Assembly (NCBI GenBank): GCA_963576725.1
Contig: OY755238.1
Coordinates: 27,671,201-27,735,200, forward strand
Direction: 5' to 3'
Source of the DNA: Azorinus chamasolen
Taxonomy: Eukaryota; Mollusca; Bivalvia; Cardiida; Solecurtidae
DNA: 64,000 bases
Shown piece by piece: positions 34,853-45,500 of the stretch (position 1 is its first letter; each line of letters begins with the position of its first letter). The translations under genes were made by a program, and so were the position numbers. Below the pieces are notes generated by a model. The model was given only the letters and a program-made list of their open reading frames with translations, was not told the DNA's origin and did not search any database.

Positions 34853-35164
34853 TTTGGATGACATGTTTGGAGGGGCAAAATCTTTACATGTTTTACATGT
34901 GATTTTATGCACCACGTTGTCACTGTCTGCGGCGTATTCGAGATCTATATTTAAAGCTACCATCCATTTTTTAACTGTTTTTAATGTGGCTGTGGTCTGA
35001 GTTTGGGATTCCTCTTGTTTTTTTTTGACCTTGGGAGGCATGCCGGTGTCAAAATCAGGAGTGCCGGCGTCACCCTCTTCAAATATTTGTCCATTCGACC
35101 TTTTAGATGTTTTGCAGACGACCGGAACTTCAAATATTTCGAAATCGCGATCACGCAAATGCAC
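34853..35164 (-). CDS. hAT transposase, exon 1 (zinc-finger half)
   Basis: 104 codons from MHLRDRDFEIF to a GTAAGT donor in phase 0. Carries a basic stretch (MPPKVKKKQEE), KKWMVALNIDLEY and the CKTC pair of a BED-type finger; the matching His residues open exon 2. The start could also be the internal MPPKVKK. The SINE lies 32 bp beyond the donor. Confidence 0.75.
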
Positions 35165-35385
35165 GTATAAGCGTCCAGCGAATATCCGATCATTTATCGG
35201 AGTAGTCTCCCCTACACTGTAGCATGTTAAGAGGTGGGGAAATCAATATTGGACCTGATTAAAAGTGTTCACAAGTTGAGAAATTGATTTACTCGCTGAA
35301 AATTGCAAGTCTTATTATTTTTCAACTCGCAATCTGTAAATCTCACTCGCATTTTGCGAGTATGCGAGCTTAAATTTGGACCCTG

Positions 35386-35530
35386 ATTTTAGAAAGCAAA
35401 GAAACATCTATCAAATACTATTAGCAAACAGAGCAGACCCTGATCAGACGGCTCCTCTTGGAGCCGTCTGATCTGGGTCTACTCTGTTTGCAAATGTGTG
35501 AAAACACGTTTATATGATGGAAAGGGTTAA
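35386..35530. mobile_element. TTAA MITE family A2, right half (split by hAT)
   Basis: Resumes ATTTTAGAAAGCAAAGAAAC, then the core AGACGGCTCCTCTTGGAGCC-GTCT within CAGACCCTGATC...GGGTCTACTCTG arms, ending GATGGAAAGGG-TTAA. Partner of 28940-29048. Confidence 0.87.
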
Positions 35531-36138
35531 AGCCAGCCATTTGAGGCCTTAAAGTCAATTTTGTCCAGACCCTTTGCAAATTTGTATGCTTTGGTCTGCA
35601 ACAGCGGCCCAGTCACTTTGATGCGCCTGTTTACAGCATCCTTGAACCATTCCAACACCAGTGTGTTTATTTCCTCATTTCCTGTAACAGAATAGAAAGG
35701 ACAATTACTAAATTGAGTGAAATTTTAAAACTTGATCTGCACTGTGTGATACCAATGTTTATAACAATGACGTCATCAGTACAGAAAGTGATTGAACAAA
35801 AACATTATTCAGGGGCAGGATTGAATTTTATAAGTAAATTTTCATTGTAAGAATATGCCGATCTATTGTGCCATCTTTAAGATATTCGTAATAATGTGTG
35901 AAACTTGCAAACATAACCAACCTGTCAAATAGCGACGTCACTTTGATGTGGATGGCATATTGTTTTCATAATCGCTCGTCAGCTTGACCTTTCGTTTCTT
36001 TAAATTATGAATTTGGGTGCGGCCGACTGCAAGTTCTTTTGCTATTCTGTAAGCCGGGCGCCCCTGATCAAGTTGATTTATTGCCAAAATTTTCTGTTCT
36101 AATGTCAAGTGAATACGATTCTTAGCTAGTGAAGCCAT
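35531..36138 (-). pseudogene. pogo/Tigger-like transposase, N-terminal DNA-binding part
   Basis: The 36138-35938 frame begins MASLAKNRIHLTLEQKILAI and RIAKELAVGRTQIHNLKKRK, a Psq/CENP-B-type helix-turn-helix. After an apparent intron, 35684-35531 encodes EINTLVLEWFKDAVNRRIKV, GPLLQTKAYKFAK and KASNGWL, the second CENP-B-type DNA-binding half. It stops exactly at the TTAA of the inserted MITE and the gene resumes at 28939. The intron boundaries do not give a clean phase match, so the junction is approximate. Confidence 0.83.
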
Positions 36139-36184
36139 ATTGAATTTGACAGTCTCATTCTCACGAGATTAACGTTTTGTTAGT

Positions 36185-36412
36185 TCAAGGTCAGGGGTCA
36201 AATATATAGGTCAAATCACCGACTTTAACATTGGCCATAACCTTTGAACCACTAGAGATAGAGATATTTGGCATGCATGTGTATCTCATGAAGCTGCACA
36301 TTTTGAGGGTGACATGTCAATGTCAAGGTCATCCTTCAGGTCAGAGGTAAAATTTGTTGGGCATAGTGTTTTGCATAGTCGGGCATAAATATTCATGGAG
36401 TAAAACGTTAAA
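36185..36412. repeat. Degenerate tandem-repeat unit and MITE end upstream of the FAS-like exon 1
   Basis: AACATTGGCCATAACCTTTG ... GACATGTCAATGTCAAGGTC matches the unit of the element at 42422. It is followed by a family-A right end, AATATTCATGGAGTAAAACG-TTAA (to 36411), 40 bp before exon 1. Confidence 0.65.
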
Positions 36413-36451
36413 GGTTCATTGACAAAGAGTCATTGGAACATTTCCTTTCAG

Positions 36452-36596
36452 ACACATTCCCACAATGACAGCCGTAGCAAGCTCTGAAAGCAGTAAGAGC
36501 AAGGTGAACAGTACACCAAATGAGGGAGCCAAGGGTGAAGTGAAGGCTGTGATTGGTGGTCTTGCCTGCAGGATGCCAAAGTCCAGACACTGTCAA
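36452..36596 (+). CDS. FAS-like exon 1 (start codon)
   Basis: Acceptor TTCCTTTCAG, 13 bases of 5' UTR, ATG at 36465 with A at -3. MTAVASSESSKSK leader, then EVKAVIGGLACRMPKSRHCQ, the usual first strand of the ketosynthase. Donor GTAATG, phase 0. An acceptor before the ATG implies a non-coding first exon upstream, not identified. Confidence 0.88.
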
Positions 36597-39500
36597 GTAA
36601 TGTGTTAACCCTTTACTTAATACATCATTTTATGTCTTTGCAAATGGAGTAGATCAAGATCAGATGGCTCTTGTAAGAGCTGACTGACTAGGGTCTGCTC
36701 TGATTCAGAAAGGCTTCATTATGTTTGAGTCAAATATTCGTCTTCTCAGAACAATTTGCATAACCCATATCATAGCCTCCTAGACCTAAGGTCAAGGTCA
36801 TATGTAAGGTCATCGGTTATGAACTATTTCATTGTATGATCAGTGCACCGAAGTTGTTCAAATGGTTATTTCATGTTAAAGATGATGTTAAGAAACTATT
36901 TCAGGAACATAAACCTAAGGTTAAGGTCACAACTCAATTATGTACATAGTTGGAGCTGAACATTTTGTGGTAGCTACATATCTCTCAAATGGCTTGGAAG
37001 ATATTTTGCTAATTGATGACCGATTGTTCATTTCCCAAAGCTTGCTTATGTGCAAGACCTGGCATATTCCTCCACCTTTGATTGTAATAACAGATTTTTC
37101 ATATTGTCAGTGTGTTTGATTTGGGATAGCCAAGAGTTCTTGTCAGTAGAGTGTTGGGATAGCCAAGAGTTCTTGTCAGTAGTGTTGGGATAGCCAAGAG
37201 TTCTTGTCAGCAAAACGTTGGGATAACCGAGAGTTCTTGTCAGTAGTGTTGAGATAGCCAAGAGTTCTTGTCAGTAGAGAGTTGAGATAGCCAAGAGTTA
37301 TTGTCAGTAGAGAGTTGAGAGAGCCAAGAGTTATTGTCAGTAGAGTGTTTGTATATCCAAGAGTTATAATTGTCAGTAGTGTTGGGATAGCCGAGAGTTC
37401 TTGTCAGTAGAGTGTTGGGATAGCCGATGATGACATCATGAATACTAATTAGGCTATTTATTTAAAATGCCATATTTACACATAATTGTTTTACCAAACC
37501 CGAATTATGGAATCAGATCTATATTATTCCATAAGCAAACGGAGTAGACCTGATCAGTTGGCTCCACTAGAGCCGTCTTATCTTTGTCTACTCTGTTTGC
37601 AAAGTCGTTAATCCTTAACTCACTTTAAAAGAAATGCCTGGTCAAATTTTGATCTGATTCAATTTTGACCACTTCTGATTCAGATAAGCTTGTGAATATA
37701 TTGACCAGGGTCCATGCTTATAAAGCTTTTAGCTGAGTCTGAGAACGTTCTCAAGCTTTTGATTGGTCAGATTTGGGCTCAAATCTGACCAATCAAAAGC
37801 TTGAGAACTCAAATCTGACCAATCAAAAGCTTGAGAACGAAACTCAGACTCAACTAAAAGCTTTATAAGCAGGGACCCAGATAATTTCTTTTCCGTAGTT
37901 TCTGTCAGTAAATTTTTTTTATCATATCATTATAAAAATTCAGCTTATTAATATTCATGATGTCACTATATCAGACATGAATATTCATCAGGTAAAAGGT
38001 GGATAACTACTAACAAAGGACTTGATTTGTTTTAAAGGAGTATTGGGAGAATCTAGTCAAAGGTGTTGACATGATAGGACCAACACGCTGGCCCGAACGC
38101 CTCTATGATCTTCCACCACGGATTGGGGCAGTACTGGAGGAAGACAAGTTTGACAACGACTTCTTCAACATTTCTGATGAGGAGGTAAAGCTTACCATGT
38201 TAACTCTAATAAATGCTACTTGGGGTATTACGTGTTTAGAAAGGAGCTTTTAGAATTTTGTACACAGGTGGTTGCTTAATGCAGAAAGAAGACAATGCTG
38301 TATGCTGCTAGATGAGCTTTCTGTATTTCTTTCAGTCTGTGTTAAGCTACCACCTGTATTTTGAAAGACCTAGAAGTAGTTAATGATTATTATATAGAGT
38401 TTTAGTGGTTTTATTCATTAGTTCCCCCCGTCCCTCCAGCAGTAAGGGACTTTTATTATACCCCCCACAACAAAGTTTGGGGGAGGGGGTATACTGGAAT
38501 CAGGTTGTTCGTCCGTCCGTCTGTCCGTCCGTCCATCCGGCCGTCTGTCTGTCAGTGGACACAATTTTGTCCGGCCTTCTTCTTCTACAGTTTTGCTTCA
38601 ATTTTGTTGAAAGTTCATGTATAGCCATATGACCATATAAACCTGTGCACCGCGTATTTCCATTATGATCGGACCACTACTTCAAGAGTTATCTCCCCTT
38701 TTTAATCCCCTACCAATGTTTTCCGGTTTTCTGGACTTTTTATGGAAGTGACTCGAGATATCAACTCTATATTTAGTACAAAGATAAATCTAGATCAGTT
38801 ACAGCTTATGTTACAATCTCAGCCAGGTCAAATATTTATTTCCAGAGTTATTGCCCTTGAACTTTAATTTTTTCTTCAAATTTGGGATTTTCCAGACTTT
38901 TTTTTGAGGTGGTTGCAGATATGAACTTTATATTTGGCATAAAGCTAACTCTAGATGAATTACAGCTTAATTCCCAATCTCAGTCTGGTTGAATAATTTT
39001 TGACAGAGTTATGGCCCTTGAACTTTAATTTTTTGTCAAATTTTCAATTTTCTGGTCTTTCTTTGGAAGTGGTTAGAGATATTAACTTCAAACTTGACAT
39101 AGAGCTAAATCTAGATGAGGTACAGCTTAAGATCAAATATGGGTCTGGTTGAAAATTTTTTGTTAGAGTTATTGTCCTTGAACTTAATGTTTTTCTGAAA
39201 AGGTACCTAGCTTTAGAACTTTGGATTTGACAAAAACCTCATGAAAGGGTCTTGTTTCTCTGAATTATTCTTCATTTTTATTACATAAAATAGGTTGGGG
39301 CATGTATTGTTTTTAAATCTCTTCATGTTTCTGTATGTGCATATGTGCAGATTGATGATAGGTGTTCTGACAAGCAGACAGGTGGGGGGTATTCGTTAGC
39401 CTTTGGCTTACAGTTCTAGTTAATTTTGGGGTGTACATTAGGGAGAATATGACATGTAGACTGCCATTGCTTGGCCCTAGTAAGAGACCCTGAGTGTTTA

Positions 39501-42500
39501 TATATCTAGTTACTGCAGAGGTCCAGATAAGATAAGTAAATTTAAACATTTTCAACAATAACTCCTTTATTTCTTCACTAAACCCTATACTGTGAGCACT
39601 CTTTAGAATTGTCTCGAAGAGACGATTCTAAAGAGTGGTCACAGTATAGGCGAAGATTCTAAAGATTGTTCAGAATATAGGGTTTGGCTGAGAAATGATG
39701 ATTTTAGTATTTGTGTACACACCTTTATCTGTAACTCTGTACTGGTCGGTTTTAACTCGTGGCATTCTAAGTAATTGTTGTCCACAAAAATTGTTTCCTG
39801 CTAAATTTCTCACAAAATCACCAAATTTTCTTGAATTTTCCTTCAAAAATGCAATCATAGTAGTGTCAAACGCAATCATAGTAGTGTCAAACGCAATCAT
39901 AGTAGTGTAAAACACAATCATAGCAGTGTCAAACGCAATCGTAGTAGTGTCAAACGCAATCATAGTGTCAAACACAATCATAGTAGTGTCAAACGCAATC
40001 ATAGTAGTGTCAAACGCAATCATAGTAGTGTCAAACGCAATCATAGTAGTGTCAAACGCAATCATAGTAGTGTCAAACAGTTTGGACCCTGATGAGACGA
40101 TTTGGCATCTCATCTGATCTAGATTGTCAAACAGTTTGGAATAATTTTTCATTCCTTAACACATATCCTGCTCAGCTTGACTTGACTGAGATTTCTGCTT
40201 TGTTCTAGATGAGATGTCTAGAGAAACTCAGGATTTCTGCTTGGTTCTAGATGAGATGTCTAGAGAAACTCAGGATTTCTGCGTGGTTCTAGATGAGATG
40301 TCTAGAGAAACTCAGGATTTCTGCGTGGTTCTAGATGAGATGTCTAGAGAAACTCAGGATTTCTGCGTGATTCTAGATGAGATGTCTAGAGAAACTCAGG
40401 ATTTCTGCGTGGTTCTAGATGAGATGTCTAGAGAAACTCAGGATTTCTGCGTGGTTCTAGATGAGATGTCTAGAGAAACTCAGGATTTCTGCGTGGTCCT
40501 AGATGAGATGTCTAGAGAAACTCAGGATTTCTGCGTGGTCCTAGATGAGATGTCTAGAGAAACTCAGGATTTCTGCGTGATTCTAGATGAGATGTCTAGA
40601 GAAACTCAGGATTTCTGCGTGGTTCTAGATGAGATGTCTAGAGAAACTCAGGATTTCTGCGTGATTCTAGATGAGATGTCTAGAGAAACTCAGGATTTCT
40701 GCGTGATTCTAGATGAGATGTCTAGAGAAACTCAGGATTTCTGCGTGATTCTAGATGAGATGTCTAGAGAAACTCAGGATTTCTGCGTGATTCTAGATGA
40801 GATGTCTAGAGAAACTCAGGATTTCTGCGTGATTCTAGATGAGATGTCTAGAGAAACTCAGGATTTCTGCGTGGTTCTAGATGAGATGTCTAGAGAAACT
40901 CAGGATTTCTGCGTGGTTCTAGATGAGATGTCTAGAGAAACTCAGGATTTCTGCGTGATTCTAGATGAGATGTCTAGAGAAACTCAGGATTTCTGCGTGG
41001 TTCTAGATGAGATGTCTAGAGAAACTCAGGATTTCTGCGTGGTTCTAGATGAGATGTCTAGAGAAACTCAGGATTTCTGCGTGATTCTAGATGAGATGTC
41101 TAGAGAAACTCAGGATTTCTGCGTGGTTCTAGATGAGATGTCTAGAGAAACTCAGGATTTCTGCGTGGTTCTAGATGAGATGTCTAGAGAAACTCAGGAT
41201 TTCTGCGTGGTTCTAGATGAGATGTCTAGAGAAACTCAGGATTTCTGCGTGGTTCTAGATGAGATGTCTAGAGAAACTCAAGAGTCTCGATCATCAGGAT
41301 CAGCATCTTTGACACCTTGTAAATAGTTGCTCAAAAGCTTGAGTGAAAACTTCAGATCAAATTTTTAGCAACAATTAAATTTTACAACAGGATAAGAGTT
41401 GATTTGTTGATCGTTACACTCTTATTTCATTATAGTATGGGCAACATATCTTAGGCATGTTTAGTATTGAACCAGATTAGAATGAGAACAGGCGTGTTTT
41501 GTCACTTGGGTCATTCTGGAGCTAATCTTATAAAAACAATAGCTGGCAAGGATAATTATTACACACAAAACAATGAAGTGATATTTTGTTTTTCTGCCTT
41601 ATTTAAATCATTACTCATTAGACACTTGCCAACATTAGAACCAGATCAGATAGCTCCTGCAGGAACCATCTGGGTCCATGCTTATAAAGCTTTTTAGTTG
41701 AGTCTGAGTTCGTTCTCAAGCTTTTGATTTGTCAGATTTGAGTTCTCAAGCATTTGATTGATCAGATTTGAGCCTTTGGCTCAAATCTGACCAATCAAAA
41801 GCTTGAGAACAACTCAGACTCAACTAAAAGCTTCATAAGCATGGACCCTGATCAGTGTCTGCTGTTTGCTTAAGAAGTTGTATAGGTCTAATTCTACAGT
41901 AATGTTTGTTTCAAATATTTCTTGTTCATTATAAATGCCTTAAATTTAGAAACACTCATATATGTATTTTTTCCCTAGAATATTCATGAAGTAAAGGGTA
42001 AAAATTTCAGGCCAACAATTTAAATCCAATGTTGCGTCATTTGCTGGAGGTGGTACATGAGTGTGTTGTGGACAGTTGCGTGTCGTTGCACACACTCCAA
42101 CAAGCAACAACTGGCCTGTACCTGGCTACTTTTGGCTCGGACTATGACTTCATAGAAACGTCTAGGTGTGCCAATACAGATCATGGTTTGTAACTTTTAT
42201 TAGCTCTTATTTGTATCCTTGTTGCACTCATTTAACAGCTAGAAATTTTTACATGTTAAATGTTTTTAAATTGGATAATTAACCCTTTCCCTGTTCTTTG
42301 TTTATTCGAAATTTCAGCACCTACTGGATATTCATGGACAAAATATTTAAAGGTGAAACTGAGGATGGTCATGTGGATTGGAATATGGGCTGCAACAATT
42401 TTGATAGAAGTTTGGATTTTTTATGCCCCCATTGACGATAGTCAGGGGGCATATTGTTTTTGCCCTGTCTGTTTGTCTGTTTGTTTGTCAGCAACATTAA

Positions 42501-45500
42501 CATTGGTCATAACTTTTGAACCACTAGAGATAGAGACTTGATATATGGCATGCTTGTGTATCTCATGAAGCGGCACATTTTGAGGGGTGACATGTCATGG
42601 TCAAGGTCATCCTTCAGGGTCAAAGGTCAAATTGTCTGTTTCTTTGTTTGTAACTTTAACGCAACCTTAACATTGGTCTTAACTTTTGAGCCAGTACAGA
42701 TAGAGACTTGGTATTTGGCATGCATATGTATCTCATAAAGCCGCACATTTTGAGGGGTGACATGTCAAGGTCAAGGTTATCCTTCAAGGTCAGAGGTCAA
42801 ATATATGAGGGTGCATAGTGTTTCACAAACACATCTTGTTGACATATGAATTTATTCCTCTTATGGGTGTCAGGGTAGAGGGTGCCAGGGGTTGAATTCA
42901 TTCCTCTTATGGGTGCGGGGGCAGGGTACCGGGGGGGGGGGGGGGGGGGGGGAGACATGTCTTTTTCTCAAAAACAAACTAGTTTTTTCTTGAAAAATGT
43001 GGTGTGGAAAGTGTATAATGAGGGGAAGTATCATTCATCAAGTCCATTACTATGGTACAAACATTTTGAGTTATTTCCCTTTACATATTGTTTTTGTTAG
43101 AGTTGTTTGTCTGTCTGTCACACATCTGGTCTGGTTGAGTTCTCATGTACTGAAATGTGACAATATGTCGCAGTGTGTATGTGTGGGTGCGAGGGGTAGG
43201 GGGGAGACAACCGTTTTTGGGACAAAAACCTCTAGTTTTTTGTTGGGTTTGGTAATAAAACAGTTTTATTAAATATATTGCAGACTCTTTTTATTTTCAA
43301 GCATAGTATCGGAAACAAACAAGCAATTATTAGTCCCCCACCGGTTACCGGTTGGGGGACTATAGGTTTGCTCGATTCCGTCTGTCTGTCTGTCTGTCTG
43401 TCCGTCTGTCGTCTGTCCGTCCGTCCGTCTGTCCGTCTGTCACGCTTCTTGTCCGGGCCATATCTCCTACAAAGTTAGGCCAAATTCATTATAACTTCAC
43501 ACATTGAAGAAGCATGATGAGGGCTAGTGTCATGCACAAGGGTCATAACTCTAGCATCAATATATTTGGAGTTATTCGCCTTTTACATATTTTTTTCTCC
43601 GGACAATAACTCTTTATCTACTGGTTCAATTGATTTGAAACTTCACATATGGAACAATCATGATAAGGGGTAGTGTCATACACAAGGGCCATAACTCTAG
43701 CATCAATATTTTTGGAGTTATTCCCCTTTTTCATATTTTCTTGTCAGTCCGTCTGTCACACTTCGTGTCCGGGCAATATCTCCTACAAAGTTAGGCCAAA
43801 TTCATTATAACTTCACACATTGAAGAAGCATGATGAGTGCTAGTGTCATGCACAAGGGTCATAACTCTAGCATCAATATTTTTGGAGTTATTCCCCTTTT
43901 ACATATTTTTTTGTCCGGACAATAACTCTTTATCTACTGGTTCAATTGATTTGAAACTTCACATATGGAACAATCATGATAAGAGGTAGTGTCATACACA
44001 AGGGCCATAACTCTAGCATCAATATTTTTGGAGTTATTCCCCTTTTTCACATTTTCTTGTCAGTCCGTCTGTCACACTTCGTGTCCGGGCAATATCTCCT
44101 ACAAAGTTAGGCCAAATTCATTATAACTTCACACATTGAAGAAGCATGATCAGGAGTAGTGTCATGCACAAGGGCCATAATTATAGCATCAATATTTTTG
44201 GAGTTATTCCCCTTTTTCATATTTTTTTGTCCGGACAATAACTCTTTCTCTACTGGTTCAATTGATTTGAAACTTCACATATGGAACACGCATGATGAGG
44301 GGTAGTGTCATGCACAAGGGCAATAACTCTAGCATCAATATTTTTGGAGTTACTCCCCTTTTTCATATTTTCTTGTCGGGACAATAACTTTTTATTTACT
44401 GATTCAATGTATGAAAGTAGGTACTAATACCATTCAGGTGGTCATGTATATACCATGGTCAACCACACCATGGGTGGGGTGGGGTGGGGAGAGTGGAGGT
44501 TTTTTTCAGTCCGGTGGGGGACTTATGTCTTGCATAGCAATACAACATGCCCTTGTTTGAAACATAATCAGACTTGAAAGAATCAAGTGGTTGCACAAAT
44601 CATGAACATTGTTGCCATCCAGATCATATCAGTTCATTTTGAAATTATGGCATGTGATCTGGATTTTGGAGAAATAAGAAATTTAAATAGATCAGTTCTC
44701 CTCTTATCTGCAGTTTTCTGGTGACAGCTATATTGTAATCTTTAACAGTTAGTTTGTCTCCATTTCTGGCTGGGGAGCTGGTGAGATCTCTTGGTATTAG
44801 GGGCCCATCAGTGACTGTAGATACAGCCTGCAGTTCCAGCATCGCGGCCCTCAACATAGCTGTCAATGCCATTGTGTCAGGACGATGTACATATGCCATT
44901 GTGGCCAGTGAGTTGAACATTATTTTAGAATCAAGCCTTCTATAAGTCTTTTTTAACACTTATTTCATGAATATTCTTGTAATAAACAATGACTTTGTTT
45001 AGAATATTTACTAACAAGCGATGAACAAGGGAGGATTTTGACCCTGTCAAAATCTGTAGAATATATTATTCCCAACAGATAAACATTGGCATTAAGTTGC
45101 AGTGTTTTTGTTCACAGGCACCAACTTTCTAAAGAGGAAGATACTGAATTTGGAACTTTTGTGTTACAGGTTGTAATATGATCCTTAACCCGATGTTTTC
45201 CCAGCAAATGTTTTTGTTACATATGTTATGTAAGGAAGGGAAGAGCCGGGTGTTTGATAAGAATGCTGCAGGCTATGTACGAGGTGAAGGATTTGGGGCT
45301 CTGCTGATTGCTGGGTAAGTGTTGTTTTTTGCTGGGTAAGTGTTGTTGATTGCTGGGTAAGTGTTATTGATTGCTGGGTTAAGTGTTGTTTTTGCTGGGC
45401 AAGTGTTGTTGATTGCTGGGTAAGTGTTGTTGATTGCTGGGATAAGTGTTGTTGATTGCTGGGTAAGTGTTGTTGATTGTTGGATAAGTGTTGTTGATTG

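Larger units (their letters stand above)
29049..35385 (-). mobile_element. hAT-like DNA transposon, 6337 bp
   Basis: Termini CAGGGACCGAATTTAA and, inverse complement of the right end, CAGGGTCCAAATTTAA. Flanked by the 5-bp direct repeat ATTTT (29044-29048, 35386-35390); the uninterrupted target is seen in the other family-A2 MITEs. Encodes a two-exon transposase on the minus strand whose outer coding limits lie about 220-280 bp from each end. The intron carries a later SINE and a palindrome. Short subterminal repeats (TTACTGGCA at the left end, ACTCGC at the right) may be transposase sites. Confidence 0.87.

Noticed and set aside
28623..36138. One large host gene joining Tigger-like and hAT-like pieces
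   Set aside because: Target duplications and terminal repeats show separate nested insertions with independent frameshifts.
40214..41326. 370-codon repeat ORF as a protein-coding gene
   Set aside because: It is a 42-bp minisatellite whose period is a multiple of three; the flanking exons of the FAS-like gene join in phase without it and no transcript signal is visible.
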